A stretch of 64,000 nt of DNA from Glaesserella australis (GCF_003260095.1 NZ_PTPX01000018.1:124001-188000), one strand, 5' to 3'. Shown: positions 28,462-37,960, counted from the first letter of the stretch. A program made the numbers and translations. Notes: generated from the sequence alone by a model not told the origin.

Positions 28462-29202
28462 TTAACAAACATCTAAATAGGCGTCAGAAACATCTCTTAT
28501 GTCCCCTTTAGCCCGAACAATACCTTTATCAATCCAAAGCGCATATTTACAAAGCTCTTTAACTTGATCAATAGAATGAGATACAAACAACAATGTTGTC
28601 CCTCCTGACAACATATTCTCCATTCTCTTTTTACATTTTTCTTGGAATGATGCATCTCCAACAGCTAGAACTTCATCTACAATCAAAATATCAGGCTTTA
28701 CTATCGTTGCAATAGAAAATCCTAATCTTGCAGCCATTCCTGATGAGAAATTTTTAATAGGAACATCAATAAAATCTTGAAGTTCTGCAAATTCAATAAT
28801 TTCATCAAAATGCTCTTCCATGAAAGAACGCTTGTATCCCAATAAAGCACCATTCAGAAAAATATTTTCTCTTGCAGTTAATTCTCCATCAAATCCAGCC
28901 CCTAGTTCAATAAGAGGCGCAATGGTCCCTTTAACTTCAACGCTACCTTTGTAAGGTTCTAGGATACCACAAATCAATTTCAGTAAAGTTGATTTACCAG
29001 ATCCATTGTTACCAATAAGTCCCCAAGATTCACCTTTTTTTATTTCTAAATTAATGTCTTTTAAAGCAAGAAACTCCTGGAACATCAATTGACCTTTCAT
29101 CATTCTGATTACGTAATCTTTAAGCCCACTATAGTTTTCTGTTGCTTTATTAAATCTAACGGTTGCATTATGCACTTCTATAACATTGTCTTGATGCATC
29201 AT
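28462..29202 (-). CDS. wzt: O-antigen ABC exporter ATP-binding protein
   Basis: ATPase that drives export of undecaprenyl-linked O-antigen across the inner membrane. 246 residues: Walker A GNNGSGKST (about 62-70), signature FSSGMAARLGFS (about 152-163), Walker B DILIVDEVL (about 172-180), switch His FVSHS. It stops at the nucleotide-binding domain and lacks the C-terminal carbohydrate-binding domain of E. coli O8/O9a Wzt. So it is of the KpsT/Klebsiella O2a-like kind, which does not need a capped chain end. It overlaps wzm by four bases. Confidence 0.92.
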   Translation of the reverse strand: MMHQDNVIEVHNATVRFNKATENYSGLKDYVIRMMKGQLMFQEFLALKDINLEIKKGESWGLIGNNGSGKSTLLKLICGILEPYKGSVEVKGTIAPLIELGAGFDGELTARENIFLNGALLGYKRSFMEEHFDEIIEFAELQDFIDVPIKNFSSGMAARLGFSIATIVKPDILIVDEVLAVGDASFQEKCKKRMENMLSGGTTLLFVSHSIDQVKELCKYALWIDKGIVRAKGDIRDVSDAYLDVC

Positions 29203-29990
29203 ATATATAAAATAAACTCATTTTGTTTTTTGTTAAAATACCAAATACCTATAATAAGCATAAGGAACGCAATAATTGTACCTATAACAATAGAACTATA
29301 ATTTGGAAATTGTGCATATAAGACAATATCTCTAAATTGTTCAATGTACCAGTACATAGGATTTACACTTTTATAAAGTGTCTGATATTCTATGGGGATA
29401 ATAGATACTGGGTAAAAGATAGGAGTTAAATACATCCACATAGATAAGAAAACTCCCCATAGATACTGAATATCTCTAAAAAAAACAGTCGCCGCAGATA
29501 GAAATAGACCAATTCCCAAGCTAAAAATGAAAACTTGAAATAAAACTATTGGAAAAAATAGTAAGTTCATAGAGAAAGATGTACCTGTGATTAGCATTAC
29601 TAATAACAAAGCACTTAAGGAAAATATTAAATTAACCAAAGAACTTCCTACTTTTGATAATGTAAATATATACTTAGGCACATAAGTCTTTTTTAATAAA
29701 GATGCATTACCAGTAATTGAGGTAACAGATATATTTGTTGCTTCCACCATAAAATTAAATAGTATCTGAGCGGATAATAGATACACGGGAAAATTAGGAA
29801 TATCAAATCTAAATAAGTTAGAAAAAACAATAACTAAGACCATCATTAACATTAATGGATTTAGAATACTCCATAAATATCCTAAATAGCTTCTTCTATA
29901 TTTTAATTTTATGTCTCGAATAATAAGCTGCTTTAATAGTTCATCAAATGCTAAAAGACGTTGAAATTTACCTTTAAATTTATTAAACAT
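29199..29990 (-). CDS. wzm: O-antigen ABC exporter permease
   Basis: ABC-2 type membrane subunit that pairs with Wzt. 263 residues, six membrane spans. The N-terminal LLKQLIIRDIKLKYRRSYLGYLWSILNPL (amphipathic cytoplasmic helix plus first span) is the family hallmark, as is NPMYWYIEQFRDIVLY near the C-terminus. It is placed between rfbC and wzt, which it overlaps. With Wzt it defines the ABC-dependent route; no Wzx flippase or Wzy polymerase was found. Confidence 0.92.
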   Translation of the reverse strand: MFNKFKGKFQRLLAFDELLKQLIIRDIKLKYRRSYLGYLWSILNPLMLMMVLVIVFSNLFRFDIPNFPVYLLSAQILFNFMVEATNISVTSITGNASLLKKTYVPKYIFTLSKVGSSLVNLIFSLSALLLVMLITGTSFSMNLLFFPIVLFQVFIFSLGIGLFLSAATVFFRDIQYLWGVFLSMWMYLTPIFYPVSIIPIEYQTLYKSVNPMYWYIEQFRDIVLYAQFPNYSSIVIGTIIAFLMLIIGIWYFNKKQNEFILYI

Positions 29991-30013
29991 ATAATCTCTT
30001 TTTACTATATTTA

Positions 30014-30556
30014 TTACTCGAACGTTAATGTATCTTCCAAAAATTTACCAGCTAAATCTTTAGCCGACAAACTCGGTTCACCATCTAATGGCCATTCAAT
30101 CCCAACGGTTTTATCGTTCCAAATTAATGAATGTTCAGCCTTAGGATTGTAGTAGTCTGTACATTTATAAGTAAATTCAGCAGTTTCAGTTAAAACATAA
30201 AAACCGTGAGCAAAACCTTCAGGAACCCATAGCTGACGTTTATTCTCAGCAGATAAAATTTCCCCCACCCATTGCCCAAAAGTTGGAGAATTCTTACGTA
30301 AGTCAACCGCGACATCAAATACTGCACCTTGAACAACACGCACAAGTTTACCTTGTGTATTTTCTGTTTGATAATGTAAGCCTCGTAAAACACCTTTGAC
30401 TGATTTTGAATGGTTTTCTTGTACAAATGTACGATTCGCTACATTTTCTTTGAACCATTCATCACGAAAGGTTTCCATAAAGAACCCACGTTCATCACCG
30501 AATACCGTTGGTTCTAATAATTTTACATCAGGAATTTTTGTCTCAATAATTTTCAT
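30014..30556 (-). CDS. rfbC: dTDP-4-dehydrorhamnose 3,5-epimerase
   Basis: Third step of dTDP-L-rhamnose synthesis. 180 residues in a cupin fold. GDERGFFMETFRDEWF (about 20-35), QENHSKSVKGVLRGLHYQ (catalytic His about 62) and AVDLRKNSPTFGQW are diagnostic; the Tyr/Asp acid-base pair lies in the KCTDYYNPKAEHSLIWND block. It lies downstream of the Uma2 gene, which separates it from rfbD. Confidence 0.96.
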   Translation of the reverse strand: MKIIETKIPDVKLLEPTVFGDERGFFMETFRDEWFKENVANRTFVQENHSKSVKGVLRGLHYQTENTQGKLVRVVQGAVFDVAVDLRKNSPTFGQWVGEILSAENKRQLWVPEGFAHGFYVLTETAEFTYKCTDYYNPKAEHSLIWNDKTVGIEWPLDGEPSLSAKDLAGKFLEDTLTFE

Positions 30557-30569
30557 AATTTAACCTTTT

Positions 30570-31166
30570 TTATAGCTCGTATAATCTCGCTGTTGAAAAA
30601 CTCAATGCGGGGAATTTTACTGATGTAATCACATCACCTTCTACCACTGGTGTAATTCCGATATATTTCCCATTTTCTAAAACATAAATATGAATATTTT
30701 GCTCTTCTGGACGAACAACCCAGTATTCACTCACGCCTTGTTCTTGATAAAGCTCGTATTTATCTTTCATCTCTCGCTTGGAATTACCTGGCGAGAGAAT
30801 TTCAACTACTAAATCAGGTGCACCAATACAGCCTTTTTCATCTAATTTTTTTGGATCGCAAATCACACATAAGTCAGGCTGAACAACGGTTTTTATTTTG
30901 CCACCTTGGTCAGGGAAGCGAACATCGAATGGGGCAACATATAATTCACATTTATGCCCCGAGAATACATTTAAGAACTCTTTCGTTAGCTTCATAGAAA
31001 TACGCTGATGCAACCGATTAGGTGCAGGCGACATAGCCATAATTTTGCCTTTGATTATCTCTACTCGTTCTTTCAATTTCCAAACAAGATAATCTGAATA
31101 GCTGTAGCTACCATTGGGATCTAATTGATCTAAACGAGTAATTTCATTCATTGGGATTAAGCTCAT
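30570..31166 (-). CDS. Uma2-family (DUF820) predicted nuclease
   Basis: A 198-residue protein of the Uma2 family, a PD-(D/E)XK nuclease-like fold best known from cyanobacteria. Visible motifs: SPAPNRLHQRISMKL (about 46-60), VVQPDLCVICD (active-site Asp, about 94-104), and APDLVVEILSPGNSKREMKDKYELYQEQGVSEYWVV (Glu-x-Leu plus the later D-x3-K-x3-Y, about 118-152). It has a strong Shine-Dalgarno AGGAGG. It sits between rfbD and rfbC in the same operon with gaps of 15 and 13 bases, an unusual neighbour for sugar-nucleotide genes. Cellular role unknown; no partner methylase is nearby. Confidence 0.85.
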   Translation of the reverse strand: MSLIPMNEITRLDQLDPNGSYSYSDYLVWKLKERVEIIKGKIMAMSPAPNRLHQRISMKLTKEFLNVFSGHKCELYVAPFDVRFPDQGGKIKTVVQPDLCVICDPKKLDEKGCIGAPDLVVEILSPGNSKREMKDKYELYQEQGVSEYWVVRPEEQNIHIYVLENGKYIGITPVVEGDVITSVKFPALSFSTARLYEL

Positions 31167-31181
31167 ATCGCCTCCTGATAT

Positions 31182-32060
31182 TTAACTCTTATACGCTTTA
31201 ATATTTTTTAAAGCCTGTTGCCAATCACTTGGTTCAACATCAAATACCTGCTTAACTTTCGTTAAATCTAAACGAGAGTTAGCTGGGCGTTTAGCTGGCG
31301 TTGGATAATCGCTTGTTGCAATACTGCTTACAAGCGGTTGTTTTTCAATAATATTTTGCAATTCAGCTTCTGCAAAAATCGCTTTCGCAAATTCATACCA
31401 ACTGACATAAGGTTTGCCCGTAAAGTGATAAACGCCAAAAGCATTTTCCTTGCCTGCAAGGATTTGATTGGCAATTTCAATCAAGGCTTTGGCAATGTCA
31501 CCCGCGTAAGTTGGGCCACCAAACTGATCGCCCACAACACCCAACGTATCACGATCTTTTGCAAGACGTAGCATCGTTTTAACAAAGTTATGACCATGCT
31601 CCCCAAATACCCAAGCGGTACGTAAAATAATCGAACGGGCATTTGCCTGCTGCACGGCAATTTCGCCTGCTAGTTTGGTCTTACCATATACACCCTGTGG
31701 ACCGGTTTTATCACTCTCTTTATATTCGTGTGAGCCTTCGCCATTAAACACATAGTCAGTCGAGATATGTAAAATCAACGCACCAATTTCATTTGCCGCT
31801 TCTGCAAGATATTGTGGACCTTTCACATTAATGGCTTCAGACAGTTCAATTTCTGTTTCTGCTTTATCTACCGCAGTATGCGCTGCAGCATTGATAATTA
31901 CATCAGGGCGGAAAGATCTCACCGTATTAAAAACTGCATCCCGATCAGTTATATCCAATTCATCACGATCAATAGCCAAAATTTCTGCTTTGCCTGTTAA
32001 TTGTTGCGTTAAACAATGACCAACTTGCCCTTTAGCTCCCGTAATTAAAAACTTTGCCAT
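31182..32060 (-). CDS. rfbD: dTDP-4-dehydrorhamnose reductase
   Basis: Last step of dTDP-L-rhamnose synthesis, using NAD(P)H. 292 residues. Rossmann motif FLITGAKGQVG (about 4-14), NAAAHTAVDKAE (about 57-68) and the catalytic STDYVFNGEG plus YGKTKLAGE (Tyr-x3-Lys, about 128-136) define the extended SDR type. One-base overlap (TAATG) with rfbA. Confidence 0.96.
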   Translation of the reverse strand: MAKFLITGAKGQVGHCLTQQLTGKAEILAIDRDELDITDRDAVFNTVRSFRPDVIINAAAHTAVDKAETEIELSEAINVKGPQYLAEAANEIGALILHISTDYVFNGEGSHEYKESDKTGPQGVYGKTKLAGEIAVQQANARSIILRTAWVFGEHGHNFVKTMLRLAKDRDTLGVVGDQFGGPTYAGDIAKALIEIANQILAGKENAFGVYHFTGKPYVSWYEFAKAIFAEAELQNIIEKQPLVSSIATSDYPTPAKRPANSRLDLTKVKQVFDVEPSDWQQALKNIKAYKS

Positions 32061-32938
32061 TATTTACCACCTTTTACTAAACGTAATAAGTATTGACCAT
32101 ATTCATTTTTTGCCATTGGTTTAGCAAGGGTTTCGACTTGTTCAGACGTAAGCCAGCCATTACGCCATGCAATTTCTTCTAAGCAAGCGACTTGCAGATT
32201 TTGCACATGTTCAATCGTTTTCACAAAAGAAGCCGCTTCGTGCAAACTGTCGTGAGTTCCCGTATCTAACCAAGCGAAACCACGCCCTAATAGTTGCACA
32301 TTTAATGTACCGTCATTTAGATACATTTCGTTTAACGTGGTAATTTCTAATTCACCACGCGCTGAAGGTTTAACTTGCTTTGCAAATTTAACTACACGGT
32401 TATCATAGAAATATAACCCCGTTACTGCGTAATTTGATTTTGGTTTTGCTGGTTTTTCTTCAATGGAAATGGCTTTAAAGTTTTCATCAAATTCTACAAC
32501 CCCGAAACGCTCAGGGTCTTTTACTTGGTACCCAAAAACTGCTGCTCCTTTGTTATCTGCGTGTGCCGCAGCTTCTTTTAAGGCTGCTGTAAAGTGCTGA
32601 CCATAGAAAATATTATCACCTAACACTAAGCAAACGCTGTCGTTACCGATAAACTCTTCGCCAATTAAAAAGGCTTGGGCTAAACCGTCTGGGCTTGGCT
32701 GAATCGCATATTGAAGATGGATACCAAAATCTGAACCATCGCCCAACAAACGTTTGAATGCTTCATTATCTTCAGGGGTAGTAATAATTAAAATATCACG
32801 GATACCCGCCAACATCAGCACAGACAATGGATAGTAAATCATTGGCTTATCATAAACAGGAAGTAACTGTTTCGATACACCACGGGTAATCGGATAAAGG
32901 CGCGTACCGGAACCTCCAGCAAGAATAATACCTTTCAT
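32060..32938 (-). CDS. rfbA: Glucose-1-phosphate thymidylyltransferase
   Basis: First step of dTDP-rhamnose synthesis: dTTP plus glucose 1-phosphate. 292 residues. [36 protein letters not shown] at the N-terminus contains the nucleotide-binding loop and catalytic Lys; [10 protein letters not shown] (about 108-117) holds the metal Asp. The chosen ATG follows AGGTG; a GTG two codons earlier is less likely because it would leave only one base after the rfbB stop. Six bases separate it from rfbB. Confidence 0.96.
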   Translation of the reverse strand: MKGIILAGGSGTRLYPITRGVSKQLLPVYDKPMIYYPLSVLMLAGIRDILIITTPEDNEAFKRLLGDGSDFGIHLQYAIQPSPDGLAQAFLIGEEFIGNDSVCLVLGDNIFYGQHFTAALKEAAAHADNKGAAVFGYQVKDPERFGVVEFDENFKAISIEEKPAKPKSNYAVTGLYFYDNRVVKFAKQVKPSARGELEITTLNEMYLNDGTLNVQLLGRGFAWLDTGTHDSLHEAASFVKTIEHVQNLQVACLEEIAWRNGWLTSEQVETLAKPMAKNEYGQYLLRLVKGGK

Positions 32939-32944
32939 AGTCAC

Positions 32945-34009
32945 CTACTTGTTTGTACCTAAACGCTCTAAATTATAAGAACCATCTAACACACGGCTCC
33001 ACCATTTTTTATTATTCAAGTACCACTCCACCGTTTTGCGAATACCCGTTTCAAAGGTTTCTTGTGGTTTCCAGCCTAGCTCGTTGCCAATTTTAGTTGC
33101 ATCAATGGCATAACGTACATCGTGGCCTGGACGGTCTGTGACATAAGTAATTAAATCTTCGTATTTCGCTACGCCAGCAGGTTTATTTGGCACTAATTCT
33201 TCTAATAGACCACAAATCGTACGCACCACTTCAATATTTGCTTTTTCGTTATGACCGCCGATATTATAGGTTTCGCCTACTACGCCTTCTGTGACGACTT
33301 TATACAATGCACGAGCGTGATCTTCCACAAATAACCAGTCACGAATTTGCATACCGTTGCCGTAAACAGGTAATTGTTTACCCTCTAAGGCATTTAAAAT
33401 CATCAATGGGATCAGTTTTTCAGGGAAGTGGAAAGGACCATAGTTATTTGAGCAGTTAGTCACAATAGTCGGTAAACCATAAGTACGCAACCACGCACGC
33501 ACCAAATGATCGCTTGATGCTTTTGATGCAGAATAAGGGCTAGAAGGTGCATAAGGCGTTGTTTCTGTGAATAAATCATCAGTTCCTTCTAAATCACCGT
33601 ATACTTCATCAGTTGAAATATGGTGAAAGCGAAATGCTGATTTTTTCTCAGCATCTAAGCCATTCCAATAGTTACGTGCTGCTTCTAATAAGGTATAAGT
33701 ACCCACGATATTGGTTTCAATAAATGCCGCAGGACCATCAATAGAACGATCTACGTGGCTTTCAGCCGCCAAATGCATGACCGCATCAGGCTGATGTTGG
33801 TTAAATACACGTTCTAATTCGGCTTTATCGCAAATATCGACTTGCTCAAAGGTATAACGAGCATTATCTGAAACAGATTCTAAAGATTCTAGGTTACCCG
33901 CATAAGTGAGTTTATCTACATTAATAACTGAATCTTGCGTGTCGTTAATGATATGGCGAACGACCGCAGAGCCAATAAAACCTGCACCACCTGTAACTAA
34001 AATTTTCAT
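32945..34009 (-). CDS. rfbB: dTDP-glucose 4,6-dehydratase
   Basis: Second step of dTDP-rhamnose synthesis; NAD-dependent. 354 residues. Rossmann motif [16 protein letters not shown] (about 5-20), [15 protein letters not shown], the catalytic [11 protein letters not shown] and [15 protein letters not shown] (Tyr-x3-Lys, about 168). First gene of the minus-strand O-antigen operon, with AGGAT before the start and a perfect TATAAT upstream. Confidence 0.96.
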   Translation of the reverse strand: MKILVTGGAGFIGSAVVRHIINDTQDSVINVDKLTYAGNLESLESVSDNARYTFEQVDICDKAELERVFNQHQPDAVMHLAAESHVDRSIDGPAAFIETNIVGTYTLLEAARNYWNGLDAEKKSAFRFHHISTDEVYGDLEGTDDLFTETTPYAPSSPYSASKASSDHLVRAWLRTYGLPTIVTNCSNNYGPFHFPEKLIPLMILNALEGKQLPVYGNGMQIRDWLFVEDHARALYKVVTEGVVGETYNIGGHNEKANIEVVRTICGLLEELVPNKPAGVAKYEDLITYVTDRPGHDVRYAIDATKIGNELGWKPQETFETGIRKTVEWYLNNKKWWSRVLDGSYNLERLGTNK

Positions 34010-34046
34010 ATTTTGATCCTAAATTTAACTAGTCAAAAATTGCTTC

Positions 34047-34052
34047 ATTATA
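34047..34052 (-). promoter_or_regulatory. -10 box of the O-antigen operon promoter
   Basis: On minus, TATAAT lies 38 bases before the rfbB start; the best -35 candidate is GTGGTA at 17-base spacing, which is weak. No JUMPstart/ops-like GGCGGTAGC was seen in the leader. This is the only promoter I could recognise for the 14 co-directional genes. Confidence 0.5.
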
Positions 34053-34099
34053 GCTGAATATAAATTGTTTACCACCATAAAACTATTTTGATGACTTTA

Positions 34100-34128
34100 T
34101 TGCCCTTCCCTAACAATTGTTAGATAAT
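34100..34128 (+). promoter_or_regulatory. erpA promoter
   Basis: -35 TTGCCC (34100-34105), 17-base spacer, -10 GATAAT (34123-34128). The spacer contains the palindrome TAACAATTGTTA, a possible operator. Start near 34135, leader about 29 bases. Confidence 0.6.
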
Positions 34129-34163
34129 GCACCACTTTCTAGAAATTTGATGTAGGACAAAAA

Positions 34164-34505
34164 ATGAGTGATATAAATGTACCTCTCGTCTTTACCGATG
34201 CGGCGGCTCGCAAAGTAAAGAGTTTGATTGAAGGGGAAGACAATCCAAACCTACGTTTACGTGTGTATATTACAGGTGGTGGATGCAGTGGTTTCCAGTA
34301 CGGTTTTACTTTTGACGATCAAGTCAATGACGGAGATCTAACGATTGAGAACCAAAATGTTGGCTTAGTGGTCGATCCGATGAGTCTGCAATATTTAATC
34401 GGCGGAACGGTAGATTATGTAGAAGGGCTTGAAGGCTCTCGCTTTGTAGTGCAAAACCCAAATGCGAGTTCAACCTGTGGCTGTGGTTCATCTTTTAGTA
34501 TTTGA
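34164..34505 (+). CDS. erpA: Iron-sulfur cluster insertion protein ErpA
   Basis: A-type carrier that delivers iron-sulfur clusters to target proteins, including the isoprenoid enzymes IspG/IspH. 113 residues. The three cluster-binding Cys are in [11 protein letters not shown] (about 40-50) and STCGCGSSF near the C-terminus. This gene and rpsU bracket the O-antigen locus, the same borders I recall for A. pleuropneumoniae O-antigen clusters. It ends at a very strong uptake-signal hairpin. Confidence 0.96.
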   Translation: MSDINVPLVFTDAAARKVKSLIEGEDNPNLRLRVYITGGGCSGFQYGFTFDDQVNDGDLTIENQNVGLVVDPMSLQYLIGGTVDYVEGLEGSRFVVQNPNASSTCGCGSSFSI

Positions 34506-34518
34506 AAAATATTTCAAC

Positions 34519-34559
34519 AAAAAGACCGCTTGTATTGGTGTGATACAAGCGGTCTTTTT
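34519..34559. terminator. Terminator built from an inverted uptake-signal pair
   Basis: A perfect 17-bp stem whose arms contain AAAAAGACCGCTTGTAT and its complement (34519-34535, 34543-34559), with a seven-base loop, A's on the left and T's on the right. It lies between the convergent ends of erpA and menA and suits both directions. Confidence 0.9.
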
Positions 34560-34570
34560 CTATCTCTTTT

Positions 34571-35476
34571 TTACAAAATGATACTTAAGCTAAATAAGAC
34601 ATTCGTCACTAAGGCGATCCCCGCCATTTCGCCTAATTTAGGGCGCAGTTCTGCTGGATCTTTATGGCGATAAACAAATAAGCCATGTTTAACTAATAGC
34701 GGTGTTGCCAGTAAAAATAAGAAGTTATACCAATGATTGAAATGTGCTAGCGCAAAACTCAAGTAAGAGAGCAATGCCACACTAAGTAATACAACATGGT
34801 AAATACGTCCATTTTGGCTACCGATGCGGACAATCAGTGTATTTTTCCCTGCTTGTCTATCTTGTTCAATGTCTCGTAAGTTATTGATATTTAATACTGC
34901 AACGGAAAGTAATCCACAACCAAACGCAGGCAATAATAGATTTGGTGTGAGTTCGTGGGCTTGCAAATAGAATGTCCCTAATACAGCAAGAAAACCGAAG
35001 AAAATTAACACTGAAATATCGCCTAGACCCAAATAGCCATAAGGCTTTTTACCCACGGTATAGGTAATCGCTGCAACAATTGCAACAATTCCTAAACCAG
35101 CAAACACCAATAAATCTTGCCAAGTTTGATAAGCATAGCCGATTAAAATAGCCCCCGAAAGAAACGCCAATATTGCCACTACAATCAATGCTCGTTTTAA
35201 CTGTTCGCCACTGATTTGCCCATGTTGAATGGCACGAAGCGGACCAATGCGTTCTGTGGTATCGGATCCTTTTACATGATCGCCATAGTCATTGGCGAAG
35301 TTTGAAAGAATCTGCAATAAGATTGTAGTAATAAAAGCCAATAATGTCGTGACAACATTAAACTGCCCTTGCCACCCTGCAAGCGCTGATCCCACTAAAA
35401 TAGACGCTAACGCCAAAGGTAATGTCTTTGGGCGAGCGGTCGAAAACCAAATCGAGAAAGAAGAATCTTTATTCAT
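34571..35476 (-). CDS. menA: 1,4-dihydroxy-2-naphthoate polyprenyltransferase
   Basis: Membrane enzyme that attaches the polyprenyl chain in menaquinone synthesis. 301 residues, about nine spans, UbiA family. SNFANDYGDHVKGSDTTERIGP (about 58-79) holds the NDxxD prenyl-diphosphate motif; INNLRDIEQDRQAGKNTL (about 195-212) is the second Asp-rich motif. The frame is open to 35608, but the start at 35476 gives MNKDSSFSIWFSTARPKTLPLALASI, matching E. coli MenA. No clear Shine-Dalgarno. Menaquinone fits an organism that also uses anaerobic respiration. Confidence 0.92.
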   Translation of the reverse strand: MNKDSSFSIWFSTARPKTLPLALASILVGSALAGWQGQFNVVTTLLAFITTILLQILSNFANDYGDHVKGSDTTERIGPLRAIQHGQISGEQLKRALIVVAILAFLSGAILIGYAYQTWQDLLVFAGLGIVAIVAAITYTVGKKPYGYLGLGDISVLIFFGFLAVLGTFYLQAHELTPNLLLPAFGCGLLSVAVLNINNLRDIEQDRQAGKNTLIVRIGSQNGRIYHVVLLSVALLSYLSFALAHFNHWYNFLFLLATPLLVKHGLFVYRHKDPAELRPKLGEMAGIALVTNVLFSLSIIL

Positions 35477-35576
35477 ATTAAATAGATACTTATTGGAAGT
35501 TTTACTTTGAAAGTTGCGCATATTATTACACAATGCGACTCTATATTTTGATTTTTCGCAGAATTTTATAGATTTT

Positions 35577-36320
35577 ATGACAAATCCGATTTCTCCTTTG
35601 ATGGTCAATCCTATTGGGATCGTTCATTCGCCTTATGACGAAAAATTTGCTGTGCCACGACAACCTAATCTTGTCAAAGAAGGTAAAGGTATTTTGCAAC
35701 TGCTTCCCCCTTATAATACACCTGATGCCGTACGTGGCTTGGAACAGTTTAGCCACCTTTGGCTTATTTTTCAGTTTCACCACATTCCTGAACGAGAGTG
35801 GCATGCGACTGTTCGCCCGCCACGCTTGGGCGGCAATGAACGAGTAGGGGTTTTCGCTAGCCGTGCGACACATCGTCCAAATCCTATCGGGCTTTCTAAA
35901 GTCGAATTAAAGAAAGTGGAAATCACAGATGGCAATGTTTTTCTCCACTTAGGCAGCGTCGATTTAGTCGATGGTACACCGATTTTAGATATTAAACCTT
36001 ACATTGCTTATGCAGATAGCGAACCGAATGCGGTTTCAGGTTTTGCACAAAGTAAGCCCGAAGCCAAGCTCTGCGTTACCTTCAGTGAGTCTGCATTACA
36101 AGCGGTCCGATCCAGTGAAAATTTTGCAAAATTTGGGATTGAAGATCCGATAACCTTTATTCAAGAAATCATTGAGCAAGATCCCCGCCCGGCTTATCAG
36201 CAAGGGAAAGTAAACAATCGCTCTTATGGTATGTCGGTTGCAGGACTTAATATCAAATGGAAAATAAACGAAGACAGCTTAAACAAAGCAACTGTTTTTG
36301 CTATTGAGCTTGGGAACTAA
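35577..36320 (+). CDS. trmO: tRNA (N6-threonylcarbamoyladenosine37-N6)-methyltransferase TrmO
   Basis: SAM-dependent methylation of t6A37 in tRNA-Thr. 247 residues. [22 protein letters not shown] and [15 protein letters not shown], then [16 protein letters not shown] (about 95-110) and [12 protein letters not shown], are diagnostic of the TsaA/YaeB fold. The frame is open from 35514; the ATG at 35577 was picked because E. coli TrmO begins just before the same motif. An ATG at 35601 is another option; no clear ribosome binding site decides. An uptake signal lies within (36098). Confidence 0.92.
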   Translation: MTNPISPLMVNPIGIVHSPYDEKFAVPRQPNLVKEGKGILQLLPPYNTPDAVRGLEQFSHLWLIFQFHHIPEREWHATVRPPRLGGNERVGVFASRATHRPNPIGLSKVELKKVEITDGNVFLHLGSVDLVDGTPILDIKPYIAYADSEPNAVSGFAQSKPEAKLCVTFSESALQAVRSSENFAKFGIEDPITFIQEIIEQDPRPAYQQGKVNNRSYGMSVAGLNIKWKINEDSLNKATVFAIELGN

Positions 36321-36387
36321 TTTGCAAAATGATGCTCTAAGCCCCCATTCAAGACTAAATCGGTCGTTATCCTAAAAGGTATTTAAT

Positions 36388-37116
36388 ATGAAATTGAAAA
36401 ATTATCTTGCAATCTTACCGCTTGCATTAGTGACACTAGGCGTTTCTGCTGAAACAGAAAATAATAGCCTAGCGACGAAAACAGAAAACGGTTCTGTTTT
36501 TCATTTTTCTACTCAAGTCACTCGCAGTGTTGATAAAGATTTAATGCATGCCGATGTTTATAGCCGTAAATCAGGCAAAAATTTGGCTGAATTGAAAAAA
36601 ACAGTTTCCAATGACTTAAACAAAGTCTTAACGCTTGCAAAGCAAGATTCAAGTATTGAAGTTTCAGCAGATGGCATCAGCAATTACGCTGAATATGATA
36701 ATAAAGGCAAAGTGATTGGTTGGGTGGCAGAAGGTCATATTCAGCTTAAAGGTAAAAATTTTGACGCCATCGCTAACGTGTTAGAAAACTTAGGCGACAA
36801 CGTTGCGATTAACGCTGTACGCTTTAGTGTTTCCCCTGAAAAAGCAAGCGCTCTTGAAGACGAAATGACCTTAGAAATCATTCAGCAATTTCAGCATAAA
36901 GCAGAAGTGATTCAAAAAGGCTTAAAAGCAAATAAATATATCTTAAGTGATATTCGCTTAGAGACACCAAACAGTGCTAATGATGGCTATACATCACCAC
37001 GTATGTATGCGATGGAAGCTGCATCTGTCAGCATGAAATCAGCTAATGAATTACCACTTGAAGCGGGAAAACAAACTATCAATGCATCTGCATCAGGTAA
37101 AGTCCGTTTTGAGTAA
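36388..37116 (+). CDS. Exported SIMPL (DUF541) domain protein
   Basis: A 242-residue periplasmic protein of unknown function. Signal peptide MKLKNYLAILPLALVTLGVSA, cleavage about 21/22. The SIMPL domain spans about 30-240, with SVDKDLMHADVYSRKSG and a long central helix. E. coli YggE is the nearest known type and has been linked to oxidative stress. Start follows AAAGGTAT. The gene stands alone between trmO and aqpZ. Confidence 0.82.
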   Translation: MKLKNYLAILPLALVTLGVSAETENNSLATKTENGSVFHFSTQVTRSVDKDLMHADVYSRKSGKNLAELKKTVSNDLNKVLTLAKQDSSIEVSADGISNYAEYDNKGKVIGWVAEGHIQLKGKNFDAIANVLENLGDNVAINAVRFSVSPEKASALEDEMTLEIIQQFQHKAEVIQKGLKANKYILSDIRLETPNSANDGYTSPRMYAMEAASVSMKSANELPLEAGKQTINASASGKVRFE

Positions 37117-37217
37117 ACCCTATTTTAAGAAGTAGATAGACTACTTCTTAAAACTTCACGTTCATATTGAACGCTTTAACATGGCATTTCGTCATTTTTT
37201 AATTAAAGGAAAGTAAA

Positions 37218-37904
37218 ATGAAAAAATATTTCGCCGAATTTTTTGGCACATTCTGGTTGGTATTTGGTGGTTGTGGTAGTGCTGTTCTAGCGGCAGGTAT
37301 TCCAGACTTAGGTATTGGTTATATGGGTGTATCATTAGCCTTTGGTTTAACCGTATTAACCATGGCTTACGCTGTTGGTCATATTTCAGGCGGACACTTT
37401 AACCCAGCGGTCTCTATCGGCTTATTGGTTGGTGGTCGTTTTAATGCAAAAGATTTAGTCCCTTATATTGCATCACAAGTATTGGGTGCTATCGCAGCAG
37501 CGGCTGTGCTTTATGCCATCGCATCAGGTGTCGCTGGTTTCGATGCCACAGCTGGTTTTGCAAGCAATGGTTACGGTGAACACTCACCACATGGCTATAG
37601 CCTTGTTGCTGCATTATTGATTGAAGTCGTATTAACGGCATTCTTCTTAATGATCATCATGGGCGCAACAGATAAACGTGCACCAGCAGGCTTTGCACCT
37701 ATTGCGATCGGTTTAGGCTTAACCTTAATTCACTTAATCAGCATTCCTGTGACAAATACATCGGTAAACCCAGCTCGCTCTACAGGTGTAGCACTGTTCC
37801 AAGGTAGTTGGGCTATTGAACAATTATGGATGTTCTGGGTCGCGCCAATCGTAGGTGCAGTCATTGGTGCTTTAGCATATCGTTTTATCGCTGAAGAAAA
37901 GTAA
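37218..37904 (+). CDS. aqpZ: Aquaporin Z
   Basis: Inner-membrane water channel. 228 residues, six spans and two half-helices. NPA motifs at HFNPAVS (about 62-64) and SVNPARS (about 184-186); a His about 174 and the Arg after the second NPA form the water-selective filter as in E. coli AqpZ. Strong AGGAAA ribosome site. Followed by a clear terminator. Confidence 0.96.
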   Translation: MKKYFAEFFGTFWLVFGGCGSAVLAAGIPDLGIGYMGVSLAFGLTVLTMAYAVGHISGGHFNPAVSIGLLVGGRFNAKDLVPYIASQVLGAIAAAAVLYAIASGVAGFDATAGFASNGYGEHSPHGYSLVAALLIEVVLTAFFLMIIMGATDKRAPAGFAPIAIGLGLTLIHLISIPVTNTSVNPARSTGVALFQGSWAIEQLWMFWVAPIVGAVIGALAYRFIAEEK

Positions 37905-37921
37905 TCTAAATTCGTTTATAA

Positions 37922-37950
37922 TGCAGTCTTTCACTAGATAGACTGCATTT
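37922..37950 (+). terminator. Terminator of aqpZ
   Basis: Stem TGCAGTCT..AGACTGCA with a short AT loop, followed by a T run, 18 bases past the aqpZ stop. It sits just before a small lipoprotein gene. Confidence 0.8.
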
Positions 37951-37960
37951 TTATATTGAT

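Noticed and set aside
34010-34163. JUMPstart/ops element upstream of the O-antigen operon
   Set aside because: No GGCGGTAGC-like sequence was seen in the leader; GGTGG in the area is too short to count.
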